A DNA stretch of 64,000 nt from Pantoea sp. GD03673. GTDB taxonomy: Bacteria; Pseudomonadota; Gammaproteobacteria; Enterobacterales; Enterobacteriaceae. The translations under genes were made by a program, and so were the position numbers. The notes beneath the pieces are model-generated. The model made no database searches. It worked only from the letters and a program-made list of their open reading frames with translations, and was not told the DNA's origin. This document shows positions 57,104 through 64,000 of the stretch, piece by piece. Within the stretch, counting starts at the first letter, position 1. Each line of letters begins with the position of its first letter. The stretch lies in the NCBI RefSeq assembly GCF_029844725.1, contig NZ_JAOCKJ010000012.1:27482-91481 (forward strand), written 5' to 3'.

Positions 57104-57682
57104 ATGAGTAACCGTAAAGCCTCGCACTTTGAGCTTTTCCATAACCTGAATATGGCAATGCGCGAAGATCCGCAGTTTTCCTATGAATATGACTATTCAC
57201 GAGAAACGCGGACGCTGATGGAAACGCCCTACTGGCGTCTCACCCCGTCACAGCGCACCACGCGCAACACGATGATTGAGCAGACGATGGCAAACGCCAC
57301 GGCGGAAGATACCCGCGTGCGCATGATGGCCATGCGTCCGGAGCATCGCTATCTGCTGATCCCAAATTACATCTGCTTGGCGACAACTGAGTTCTACATG
57401 GAGGTTCAAGGCTCACTGTCTGATGAGCCGGAGACCGCCGATCTGATGCCGGTCATGTGGTCCGCGATCTACGCGCTCAACCTGGGGCGCGGTATGTCTA
57501 CTGACGTCTGGAGCGAAATGTCACCTGCAGACCAGCTGGCGCAGATTAAATGGGTTCAGAAGGTACTGAGTACCGTCAAGCTGTCGCGCTATATCACCGA
57601 TGCAAGCCGCGCTGTCTGGCTGGGCCTGTTCGTGACCTTCAGCGATATCCCGGATGATTTCTACGAGCTGATGGAGTCGTAA
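57104..57682 (+). CDS. Late-type phage protein of unknown function (192 aa)
   Basis: A helical, acidic, soluble protein with no recognised motif. It overlaps the next gene by one base (TAATG) and heads an operon containing a PAAR tip and spanins, so a morphogenesis role is likely. Confidence 0.5.
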   Translation: MSNRKASHFELFHNLNMAMREDPQFSYEYDYSRETRTLMETPYWRLTPSQRTTRNTMIEQTMANATAEDTRVRMMAMRPEHRYLLIPNYICLATTEFYMEVQGSLSDEPETADLMPVMWSAIYALNLGRGMSTDVWSEMSPADQLAQIKWVQKVLSTVKLSRYITDASRAVWLGLFVTFSDIPDDFYELMES

Positions 57683-57879
57683 TGATCGCGGCCGAAAAGC
57701 CGATCCGCAAAGATTCTCGCGTGCATCTGCGTGGGAATCTGTTTGAGGGGGCGATATGCGTGGTTGACCGGGTGGACTGGATGGAGGATGGACAGCGCTA
57801 TGTGCTGAAGCATCCCCACTACACCTGCCCGCTTAACTACCGTCGCTGGGATCTGGAGCTGATACCTGATGACCAATAA
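57682..57879 (+). CDS. Small phage protein (65 aa)
   Basis: It is coupled to the preceding gene by overlap. RKDSRVHLRGNLFEGAICVVDRVDWMEDGQRYVLKHPHYTCPL is strand-rich, like a small SH3/OB-type barrel. It lies 27 bp ahead of the PAAR gene. Function unknown. Confidence 0.5.
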   Translation: MIAAEKPIRKDSRVHLRGNLFEGAICVVDRVDWMEDGQRYVLKHPHYTCPLNYRRWDLELIPDDQ

Positions 57880-57906
57880 AACGCGCTCTGGCGCCGGGGG
57901 CAGCTG

Positions 57907-58191
57907 ATGCCTGCTGCCGGTACGCTGGACTCCGTTTGTTCCGGACACGGTGCCTTCCCTTCACGTCAGACCGCTGAGGCTGACGCGAGGCTAACCATCA
58001 ACGGCAAGGCCGTGCTGGTGGACGGCAAACTGTTTAAGGATCACACGGACGGGAAAAGCACTCACAACGGCAAGGCGGTCTCTGGCCGTCCGTGGTTCAC
58101 CATTAACGGCAAAGGCATTGTGTGCGTTGACGATCAGGTTTCATGCGGATCGACAGTCGCAACAGGCGATGCCGGATTCCAGGTGAACTGA
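57907..58191 (+). CDS. PAAR-domain tail spike tip protein (94 aa)
   Basis: The PAAR pattern is clear: PAAGTLDSVCSGHGAFPSR at the start, repeated strand-turn units with NGKAVLVDGKLFKDH and FTINGKGIVCVDDQVSCGS, and conserved histidines and cysteines that bind a metal at the apex. These proteins sharpen the tip of the central spike in contractile tails. The partner is probably the gp5-like spike at 51058. Confidence 0.82.
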   Translation: MPAAGTLDSVCSGHGAFPSRQTAEADARLTINGKAVLVDGKLFKDHTDGKSTHNGKAVSGRPWFTINGKGIVCVDDQVSCGSTVATGDAGFQVN

Positions 58192-58244
58192 TTGCCCTTT
58201 TTCATGCACGCAGCCGTCATGGCTGCGCTTACACAGGAATAACC

Positions 58245-58769
58245 ATGTTCAGTGAAATCACCTTCACCGGCTGGCTTAAACGCGCTGTCGCCGTGGCGCT
58301 ATGCGCGGCTCTGCTGCTGCTGGGCCATAAGGGCTACGTGACCGTTACGGACCACCTGGCGCACGTTGCGGAGCTGGAATCAGCTAACGATACGCTTACC
58401 ACCAACAACAAAAGGCTCACCGGCAATAACAGCACGCTGCAAACCGCACTTTCCGATCAACAGGCGCAGACGGCCACGCTGCAGCAGACCCTGGCTGAGC
58501 GGGAAAAAGACCGGCAGGAATACGCGCAGAAACAGGCGGCGCTGGAGCAGGAATTAGTGAAAATTAAAGAGGATAGTCAGAATGAAATTGATGAGATCAA
58601 CCGTGCGATATTGCTTGCTGGTGTTAATCATACTGCTTTGCCTGCCAGCGTTATTCGCATGCTCCGGGACAAAGCCCGTGCCATTAACACCCGAAGTCGT
58701 GACGGTTACAAAGCTGGTGGAGCTACCGCCTCAAAAAGCGCAGACCTACCAGCCGTGCCAGGTGGATGA
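58245..58769 (+). CDS. Inner-membrane spanin (Rz-like)
   Basis: I chose the ATG at 58245 with ACACAGGAAT upstream; the frame is open from 58143. One N-terminal membrane helix (LKRAVAVALCAALLLLGHKGYV) is followed by a long periplasmic coiled coil (residues ~45-115). An outer-membrane spanin is nested in the +1 frame at 58582. Rz/Rz1 pairs fuse inner and outer membranes in the last step of lysis. The 174 residues are a little over the usual ~150. Confidence 0.85.
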   Translation: MFSEITFTGWLKRAVAVALCAALLLLGHKGYVTVTDHLAHVAELESANDTLTTNNKRLTGNNSTLQTALSDQQAQTATLQQTLAEREKDRQEYAQKQAALEQELVKIKEDSQNEIDEINRAILLAGVNHTALPASVIRMLRDKARAINTRSRDGYKAGGATASKSADLPAVPGG

Positions 58770-58884
58770 GAACATACCTGGATTCACTGACCAGTTACCC
58801 GCTTATGTGGCGCGAATACTGACATTAGTGGATGAATGCAACCGGCGAAACGACCTGATTTCCGATCATAATCAGAAGCTATAA
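58582..58884 (+). CDS. Outer-membrane spanin lipoprotein (Rz1-like)
   Basis: The signal sequence ends in LPALFACSG, a lipobox giving a lipidated cysteine near residue 27. A short, proline-containing periplasmic part follows. The start lies inside the Rz-like gene in a different frame and extends 115 bp beyond it, the classic overlapping spanin architecture. At 100 residues it is longer than lambda Rz1 (60). Confidence 0.85.
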   Translation: MKLMRSTVRYCLLVLIILLCLPALFACSGTKPVPLTPEVVTVTKLVELPPQKAQTYQPCQVDENIPGFTDQLPAYVARILTLVDECNRRNDLISDHNQKL

Positions 58885-58888
58885 AAAA

Positions 58889-58912
58889 ACCGCCCATCAG
58901 GGCGGTTTTTCT
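58889..58912. terminator. Terminator between the spanin operon and a convergent gene
   Basis: ACCGCC and GGCGGT around a short loop (about 58892-58908), with A-runs before and T-runs after, so it can act on both strands. Confidence 0.8.
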
Positions 58913-59335
58913 TTATGCCTCAGCGATGGCTTCGCCCTGATTTTCTACCATGTAGCCCGCAGCCACTTCCGGCCCGCCAATCTCCAGCATAATTTTACGC
59001 ATGCCCGCTGCCAGGGAACCGTCACCCTGGTTAACCAGAAATTCACGCGCCGCGAGTGGCATGTAAATGGACGCTGTTACCGGGTTGTGCATCTGCTGCG
59101 TATTGCCTGCCCTGCGCCAGCGTGCCATGCCACGGATAGCGTCGTCCTCTAACGTCGGGCATGCCTCCATGATGATTTCAGCGCCGTACATGATGACGAT
59201 CTGCTTAGCCAGTGAACGTGGCTCTTTTTCGCTGAGCAGATAGTCCAGATGGTGACGGGCGTCGCGCTGGCTTCCGGTTGCTAAGGTGTGCGATTTAGTG
59301 CCGTTACCGAACTGAAAATAGAGCTTATAAGACAT
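58913..59335 (-). CDS. Hypothetical protein (140 aa)
   Basis: Residues ~80-122 (NPVTASIYMPLAAREFLVNQGDGSLAAGMRKIMLEIGG) have a strand plus two-helix layout that could be a ribbon-helix-helix unit. The N-terminal half is alpha/beta. It is divergent from the capsid gene, sharing a control region with the recurrent CCAGTGGTCAATTACATG box (59344-59361). Confidence 0.5.
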   Translation of the reverse strand: MSYKLYFQFGNGTKSHTLATGSQRDARHHLDYLLSEKEPRSLAKQIVIMYGAEIIMEACPTLEDDAIRGMARWRRAGNTQQMHNPVTASIYMPLAAREFLVNQGDGSLAAGMRKIMLEIGGPEVAAGYMVENQGEAIAEA

Positions 59336-59343
59336 GAGGATTA

Positions 59344-59452
59344 CCAGTGGTCAATTACATGGCGGAAATTTACATCAAAAAATAAATATTTTCCTTAGAT
59401 TTTAAAATCTTTTCTTGCCACCCTCACACCGCAAAGTACAAACCGCATAAAT
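59344..59452. promoter_or_regulatory. Capsid operon control region
   Basis: It contains CCAGTGGTCAATTACATG (59344-59361), CCTTAGATTTTAAAATC (59393-59409), and CGCAAAGTACAAACCGC (59430-59446), the last followed by CATAAAT as a possible -10. The 17-bp box is identical to that before the tail operon at 46175, supporting a shared late activator. Confidence 0.5.
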
Positions 59453-59504
59453 TTGCCTCGTCAAAAATTCCCTCGCAGCCGCGCCCTGAAAAAAGGGCTG
59501 AATT

Positions 59505-61250
59505 GTGAGCAAAGATATTACCCCTGCACGTATGCGTGAGCAGGACATCATGACCCGTGCTTCGCGTGTCATGGCTTTTACCGTTGATGCACAGCGCAAT
59601 GCTTCTGGCGCGATGATTACCGATCGCGTCGAAATGTCACGGAACATTGGCGCTGCAGCAGGCCAGGATCCGATGTTTGAAGGCGTTAACCCGGAGTTCT
59701 GCCGCATTGTCGGCACTGCCTGGGCGTCGAGCATGATCGAGTACAAAGAGCGTCACGGTCACTATCCACCAGCTGATCAGCTGGCGAACGCCAGCCGTGC
59801 GCTGGAAAACCTGATGGTTGAATCAGCGGCTGAGAAGCACGAAGGCAACGGCAAGGCGATGTTTGAATCTGTCGCGGCTGACATGCGCACTTCTGACGGT
59901 GTAATGCGCCAGGCGCAGTTTGCCGCTCTGATCCTGCCTGCTGTACTGGGCGCGGCCACCAGCGACGCATGTACCTTTGTCCCGTGTGAGCGCGATGAAG
60001 CGAAGATTTACGAGCTCCTGAACGTCGCCGGTACAAAGTTCGGCAGCTTTGACCAGGGCGATGAAATGCACATGCAGTCTGCTGCTGTGTACTCGCAGAT
60101 GAAGCGCCTGTATCCGTTCCCTGCTGCGATGCAGCCGGACGGCACCAAGAAAACCTTCACCTTCTCCATGAAGACCGTGGAAGGCGCTGATATGCCGATT
60201 CGCGCTGGCCGCGCCAAGCTGCTGATCAACCGTCGTCCGGGCAAAGTCGATGACGGCGACGGCAACCTGTATTTCTCTGATAAAGACGTCAAAGGCAATG
60301 CTTTTGCGGCCACCTGTAAGGTCGATTACGACAAAGGCAGCATCGCTGTGACCTTTACCGATGCACCGGCTAAGGGTACTGAGCTGGCGGCACAGGTTGA
60401 GATCAACGTCGAGAAGGCACCAGGCCTGATCCCGGTTATCAACCAGTCCATGCGTGAGTTCACCGTTAAGCCATCGCAGTTCGTGATCGCGTCTGAACAC
60501 ACCGTTATGGCCGCATCTGATTTGAGCCGTGAATTTGGCATCAATCTGTCGTCTACCCAGTTTACCGCTATGCGTAACTGGCTGAGCCATGAGCAGGACA
60601 TGATGCGTCTGCGCACGATGGCATTCCATAACGTCTATAACCGTGAATTTGACGTGGCACTGCCGGAAGGCCAGACCTACGAATCGTGGGTAGGTCTGAT
60701 GAAGCACGCGATCACCCAGCTGAGCACTGACATGGTGAACCGTACCCGTAAGGCCGGTATCCGTGGCGGCTTCGCTGGTGGTGAGGCGGCGAACTTCCTG
60801 AAGAGCCTGCCTGCTAACGTCTTCCAGGCTGATCCTAACTTTGTGCAGTCACCGTACATCCAGCGTATCGGCACCCTGTTCGGTATTTATCAGATCTTCG
60901 AAGTCCCTACCGCTATCTGCGATCAGTTCGTGGTAGACGGCGTGGCGCTGGCTAAAGAGGACATTCTTTTCTACGGCCGCGGTGATTCTATCGGTGACGC
61001 TGGTCTGATCGCGGGTGACGCGGTTCCGGCCATTCCGTATGTCCACGAAACCAACCCGTCGCTGGTCAACCGCACCACGCTTTGGGGCTCTTCACTTAAC
61101 GAGCTGCACCCGCGCAATGGTGAAAACTACTTCGCCAAGCTGACCCTGACCAACACCAAAGTCGGCGCTTACAACATGCTGACCGGTAAGCAGATCGAAG
61201 GCGAAACCGCTCCTGAAGCAGCTGCCACCGGCACTGGCACCGGCAGCTAA
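59505..61250 (+). CDS. Major capsid protein
   Basis: The GTG start follows AAAAGGG. The 581-residue protein is abundant in the features of a large myovirus head protein: an N-terminal helical segment, a long strand-rich core (residues 200-310 look like an inserted beta domain), and a conserved-type C-terminal region (LPEGQTYESWVGLMKHAITQLSTDMVNRTRK, then YGRGDSIGDAGLI). Its position next to the tail sheath agrees with my recollection of P1 genes 23 and 22. Early residues may be removed by a prohead protease. The call is from size, context and composition. Confidence 0.65.
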   Translation: MSKDITPARMREQDIMTRASRVMAFTVDAQRNASGAMITDRVEMSRNIGAAAGQDPMFEGVNPEFCRIVGTAWASSMIEYKERHGHYPPADQLANASRALENLMVESAAEKHEGNGKAMFESVAADMRTSDGVMRQAQFAALILPAVLGAATSDACTFVPCERDEAKIYELLNVAGTKFGSFDQGDEMHMQSAAVYSQMKRLYPFPAAMQPDGTKKTFTFSMKTVEGADMPIRAGRAKLLINRRPGKVDDGDGNLYFSDKDVKGNAFAATCKVDYDKGSIAVTFTDAPAKGTELAAQVEINVEKAPGLIPVINQSMREFTVKPSQFVIASEHTVMAASDLSREFGINLSSTQFTAMRNWLSHEQDMMRLRTMAFHNVYNREFDVALPEGQTYESWVGLMKHAITQLSTDMVNRTRKAGIRGGFAGGEAANFLKSLPANVFQADPNFVQSPYIQRIGTLFGIYQIFEVPTAICDQFVVDGVALAKEDILFYGRGDSIGDAGLIAGDAVPAIPYVHETNPSLVNRTTLWGSSLNELHPRNGENYFAKLTLTNTKVGAYNMLTGKQIEGETAPEAAATGTGTGS

Positions 61251-61251
61251 T

Positions 61252-61280
61252 CCCCCTTAACGCCCCCGTTAAGGGGGCAT
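61252..61280. other. Intercistronic hairpin between capsid and sheath genes
   Basis: CCCCCTTAACG (61252-61262) pairs perfectly with CGTTAAGGGGG (61267-61277), an 11-bp stem without a T-run. It is more likely a partial terminator or RNA-stability hairpin that sets the expression ratio of the two structural proteins. Confidence 0.6.
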
Positions 61281-61296
61281 TTCATGGACATTTCAC

Positions 61297-62874
61297 ATGA
61301 ATAAGATTCGTTTTTCTGTGGGCCAGGCGTCCGGCATTGCGGTGCAGGAAGTCAACGCTGATGCGACGACTTCCGTTGCATCTGGCGGCGCGTCCGTCTT
61401 TGCCGGTCTGGTTATTGCCCGCCGCGGCAAAATCGGCGCTGTTCTGCGCGTCACGGCTGATAACTATCAAGCGGTGCTGGGCGAAGCCATTCACCCGCGC
61501 AGCGGTGCGGCATTTGAGCCGCTGCGCCACGTAGCGACTGCCGTTAACGGCGGTGATGGTTATGTGGTACGTGTGGCGGCGCCGGGTATGAAGATCCCTG
61601 CCCTATCCCTGATGGCTGATACCACCATGCAGGAGCTGAGCGTGGTGGCCAGCAACTTTGCGCCGTCTTCCGATCCGGTTCTGGCGGCTGGCGCTGCAGC
61701 GATGATCTACATCGAAGATGGCGACGCCTCAGCAAATCGCACTCTGAGCATGGAAGCCGACAAAACGGCACCGGGCTTCTACATCCTGACGCTGAAGGAA
61801 GTTGACGCGGCTGGCGGTGAGTCAGTGCTGGAATCCCACCAGATTTCTTTCAACACCAATGCCACCAGCGACATGGGTTCGCCTGCCTTCCTGCCGACCG
61901 CGCTGGAAAATGGCTCTACCCGCCTTCGCGCTATCGTATCGGACGACGTTGAAACGCTGATGCAGCCTATCACTGAAGGCTTCGACGATATGCAGTTTAG
62001 CGGCGGCATTGATGGCGATCTGTCTGCTATTGCCACGGCTGACTACACCAAAGCCCTGACGGTTCTGCGTAAATCCATGTTCTCCTGGACGGCTGTACTG
62101 TCGCTGGGCTGCTATGACCCGACCGTGATCGCGGCGCTGGTCAAGCTGGCTGAAGACACCCGTACCGACATGTTCTACGACGTGCATGGTGCGCAGCTGT
62201 CTGCAGCGGCGATGGCGGAGGCGCTGGGCCACGGCCTCGGCGGTTCACATCAGCCAGCACGCTACTACTGGCCGTACACCGCACGCGACGCATTCACCGG
62301 CACCAACGTTAACTGGGGGATCTCCTGTGATGCGTTTGTGGCGAAAGCCAAAGGCGTGGCGCTGGTCTCCGACGTCGGTGGCTGGCATTACTCACCTGCT
62401 GGCGTGTCACGCGCAATCATCAACCGTCAGAACATCAAGCCTATCCCGAATCTGGACGAGATCGACCGCGAAGCCTTTGTGACTGCGCGCATCAACCCGG
62501 TAAGCCTCGATAAAGCCGGGAACATGTATATCGACGACTCCCTGACTACGTTCGCCAAAAACAACTACCTGCGCCTGCAGCACATCAGTTCGCTGATGAA
62601 CGCGATCGCACGCGGTTTTTATGACGTGGCAGAAGCGCTGAAGCATGAGCCGGACGGTATCACCTTCAAAGGCCTGACTGATGGCTTAACCGATCTGCTG
62701 GAGCGCTTCGTAGCCGCTGAGGCACTGGTTAAACCGCGTGATGTCACGCAAGGCACTGAGCCGTTTGTAGTCTCCGTGGTGCAAAAAGATATCGACCTGT
62801 GGGAAGCCTCCTGGTCTGTCTGCCCTACCGGATCTTCACGCCGCATCGTCGGCAAGCCAACGCTGTTCCGTTAA
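61297..62874 (+). CDS. Contractile tail sheath protein
   Basis: Tail-sheath features are present: an N-terminal domain (GIAVQEVNADATTSVASGGASVFAGLVIARRGKIGAVLRVTADNYQAVLGE), a variable protruding middle, and the conserved C-terminal core (YWPYTARDAFTGTNVNWGISCDAFVAKAKGVALV, INRQNIKPIPNLDEIDREAFVTARINPV, NYLRLQHISSLMNAIARGFYDVAEAL). At 525 residues it is close to the P1 sheath. It polymerises around the tail tube and contracts on infection. Confidence 0.85.
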   Translation: MNKIRFSVGQASGIAVQEVNADATTSVASGGASVFAGLVIARRGKIGAVLRVTADNYQAVLGEAIHPRSGAAFEPLRHVATAVNGGDGYVVRVAAPGMKIPALSLMADTTMQELSVVASNFAPSSDPVLAAGAAAMIYIEDGDASANRTLSMEADKTAPGFYILTLKEVDAAGGESVLESHQISFNTNATSDMGSPAFLPTALENGSTRLRAIVSDDVETLMQPITEGFDDMQFSGGIDGDLSAIATADYTKALTVLRKSMFSWTAVLSLGCYDPTVIAALVKLAEDTRTDMFYDVHGAQLSAAAMAEALGHGLGGSHQPARYYWPYTARDAFTGTNVNWGISCDAFVAKAKGVALVSDVGGWHYSPAGVSRAIINRQNIKPIPNLDEIDREAFVTARINPVSLDKAGNMYIDDSLTTFAKNNYLRLQHISSLMNAIARGFYDVAEALKHEPDGITFKGLTDGLTDLLERFVAAEALVKPRDVTQGTEPFVVSVVQKDIDLWEASWSVCPTGSSRRIVGKPTLFR

Positions 62875-62885
62875 CAGAGGAAATT

Positions 62886-63596
62886 ATGAACAACATTTTT
62901 AATCACAGAACGCATGGCCTGCTGGGTGCTGCATTCGAGAAACCTGCTGCAGCTGAAGAGCCAGCCATTAAAGATTCAATGCTGGAAAGCGCGGGCTTAG
63001 GCAACGCCGCATCTGCGCGCAATGTGGCGATGTTTGAGGCTGTGGAGCGTCGCGCTGGCGAAGACGCTCGCTCCGTAGCCGCTTCCCTGCTGGCGGGCTG
63101 GGTGGCCGATGGCGAAGCCGATTCTGACAGCTTTGAAGCGCTGGCGCTGGTGCTGGCCGGTCTGGATTCGCTGTCTGACGACGACGATCTGGATGACGAG
63201 CAGGTAGACGCATTCAACGACGCGCTGGGCCAGCTGGCAAACGCCGCTGTAGCCCTGGGCGCGGACCAGGATGACGTCACCAGCATGATCGACGACGACG
63301 ATGACAGCGCCGCTGAGAGCGTTTTCGAGGCGCTTTCCGGCCTGGCTGACGACGATGAAGCGATCGCAGATTACACCGTGGCTGGCGGTGAAGGCGGTGA
63401 AGCGATGCTTGAGTCGGCCACCTTTAAAGCTGTGCGTGACGGCCAGGTGACGCTGATCCGCAAGCGTCCGAAGAAGCGCCGCATGACGTCGCTCCAGAAG
63501 CAGGCGCTGAAAAAAGCCCGCACGAAGGCGCACAGCTCGATGGCAAATGCGCACCGTAAAAAGTCGATGAAACTGCGTAAGAAGCGCGGCCTTTAA
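62886..63596 (+). CDS. Late protein with very acidic body and basic tail (236 aa)
   Basis: GAGGAAATT precedes the ATG. The frame is open upstream inside the sheath gene, but composition favours 62886. Residues 90-160 are aspartate/glutamate-rich (SLSDDDDLDDEQVDAF; SMIDDDDDS), and the last ~45 residues are Lys/Arg-rich (RKRPKKRRMTSLQKQALKKARTKAH). Similar acidic-basic proteins accompany capsid or tail genes, but I cannot name its role. A perfect 8-bp hairpin follows. Confidence 0.55.
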   Translation: MNNIFNHRTHGLLGAAFEKPAAAEEPAIKDSMLESAGLGNAASARNVAMFEAVERRAGEDARSVAASLLAGWVADGEADSDSFEALALVLAGLDSLSDDDDLDDEQVDAFNDALGQLANAAVALGADQDDVTSMIDDDDDSAAESVFEALSGLADDDEAIADYTVAGGEGGEAMLESATFKAVRDGQVTLIRKRPKKRRMTSLQKQALKKARTKAHSSMANAHRKKSMKLRKKRGL

Positions 63597-63602
63597 GGGA
63601 TA

Positions 63603-63624
63603 GCCGCCGGGTAAGACCGGCGGC
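63603..63624. other. Intercistronic hairpin
   Basis: GCCGCCGG (63603-63610) pairs perfectly with CCGGCGGC (63617-63624) around GTAAGA, seven bases after the stop at 63596 and 15 before the next start. No T-run follows. Confidence 0.6.
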
Positions 63625-63639
63625 ATTGAGGATAGCGCG

Positions 63640-64000
63640 ATGATCTGCGGTGCAATCATGCCAGATGGGGTCAGCCCCTTCCTGAAAGTCTATATCACGT
63701 CAGAAACGGCGATGGTTGTGGGCTACATCGGGGAAGGCTCTACAGCCAGCATTGAATCCATGTGGGAATCCCCGTTCGCCAATGACTCGCTGGGCGGCGT
63801 CGCCGGTGCGGTGAGTGCTGCTGGCGGCAAGCTGGCGGGCGGTGTGCAGGCGGTAAGCGGCAGTACATCAAAGTCGGATTTCAACTCCCTGCTTATCTGG
63901 GAAGGCCAGCAGCCGCCTGAGTTCAGCATCGTTGTAGACCTGATGGCCACGATGAACGCGAAGGTGGAAGTGATGGACGCAATCATGACGCTGCAGCAGA
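63640..64000 (+). CDS. Tail-associated late protein, N-terminal 120 residues (truncated by window edge)
   Basis: GAGGATAGCGC precedes the ATG at 63640, and the frame stays open to the right edge. The visible part starts MICGAIMPDGVSPFLKVYIT and contains a Gly/Ala-rich segment (GGVAGAVSAAGGKLAGGVQAVSG) and SLLIWEGQQPPEFSIVVDLM. It continues the capsid-sheath operon, so a tail or baseplate function is likely. Confidence 0.5.
   Translation, partial: MICGAIMPDGVSPFLKVYITSETAMVVGYIGEGSTASIESMWESPFANDSLGGVAGAVSAAGGKLAGGVQAVSGSTSKSDFNSLLIWEGQQPPEFSIVVDLMATMNAKVEVMDAIMTLQQ

Noticed and set aside
59823..60707. 294-codon antisense frame inside the capsid gene
   Set aside because: The plus-strand frame fits a complete structural protein with its own ribosome-binding site and operon position.
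1..64000. Insertion sequences or transposons
   Set aside because: No transposase frame, terminal inverted repeats with target duplications, or integron parts were seen. Cargo appears to have entered without a visible IS.

Overview
The window reads as a large part (about half or more) of a P1/D6-type phage-plasmid: a temperate myovirus whose prophage is a low-copy circular plasmid, in an enterobacterial host. The case rests on several independent P1-type landmarks. These are a PacA/PacB-like terminase with a Dam-sensitive pac site inside the small-subunit gene (seven TGATCA hexamers at 20153-20241, six on an exact 12-bp pitch), a 343-aa Cre/Dre tyrosine recombinase with a lox/rox-like site just upstream, a DarB-like 2289-aa methyltransferase-helicase, a Ref-like nuclease, a Dcm-Dam fusion methyltransferase, a portal, capsid and contractile tail genes, and a plasmid replicon with iterons, GATC cluster and DnaA box next to a ParM-type partition operon. 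The base composition (roughly 53% GC by eye, lower in cargo patches), GATC-based sites, a LexA box and about 80 copies of the E. coli Chi octamer point to Enterobacterales. Pantoea/Erwinia-like hosts are plausible but not provable from the window. The recombinase and site resemble phage D6 Dre/rox more than P1 Cre/loxP.

Layout. 1-1.1 kb: portal gene (minus, runs off the left edge). 1.2-8.8 kb: darB and two small followers. 8.9-15.8 kb: accessory early-type genes, including a VRR-NUC nuclease, two proteins with Tad2/DUF2829-like C-termini, tiny membrane proteins, and a ~1.2-kb gene-poor stretch (12.13-13.37 kb) rich in RNA-like hairpins with a tRNA-like element. 15.9-17.2 kb: AT-rich PD-(D/E)XK cargo gene. 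18.1-19.8 kb: partition operon (minus). 20.0-22.8 kb: pacA-pacB. 24.4-25.6 kb: lox site and recombinase. 25.7-28.5 kb: operon with a winged-helix protein and dUTPase. 28.9-30.1 kb: nucleotidyltransferase-fold cargo gene. 30.2-31.9 kb: first umuDC-like pair. 32-37 kb: cargo on the minus strand (Asp-rich and Cys-rich secreted pair, acyltransferase, DUF2971 protein, Mrr-like nuclease). 37-40.3 kb: compact minus-strand operon of small proteins including a methyltransferase. 40.5-42.2 kb: second umuDC operon with a LexA box. 42.6-44.0 kb: RepFIB-like replicon flanked by iterons. 44.0-44.7 kb: HicAB toxin-antitoxin. 44.9 kb: ref. 46.3-51.7 kb: late baseplate/tail operon. 51.7-55.1 kb: rdgC and the bifunctional methyltransferase. 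55.2-57 kb: cargo membrane proteins. 57.1-58.9 kb: PAAR tip and nested spanins. 59.5-64 kb: major capsid protein, tail sheath and following structural genes (last one truncated).

How it works together. As a plasmid the element replicates from the iteron origin, is segregated by ParM/StbB-like proteins, resolves dimers with the Cre-like enzyme at its site, and is addicted through HicAB. In lytic growth the pac site, whose hexamers contain Dam sites, is cut by PacAB for headful packaging. The phage supplies its own Dam domain, and GATC clusters also sit at the origin and upstream of cre. DarB and the Tad2-like proteins are probable anti-defence functions, while the Mrr-like, PD-(D/E)XK, DUF2971 and nucleotidyltransferase cargo genes may be defence against other phages. 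Ref, RdgC, Cre, dUTPase, two Pol V-like operons and the extreme Chi density form a strikingly heavy recombination/repair layer. Recurrent intergenic motifs (4-nt-spaced CTAAG/CTTAG palindromes; a CCAGTGGTYAATTYCATA box; a 17-bp box before two late operons) look like phage regulatory networks that I cannot assign to a known regulator.
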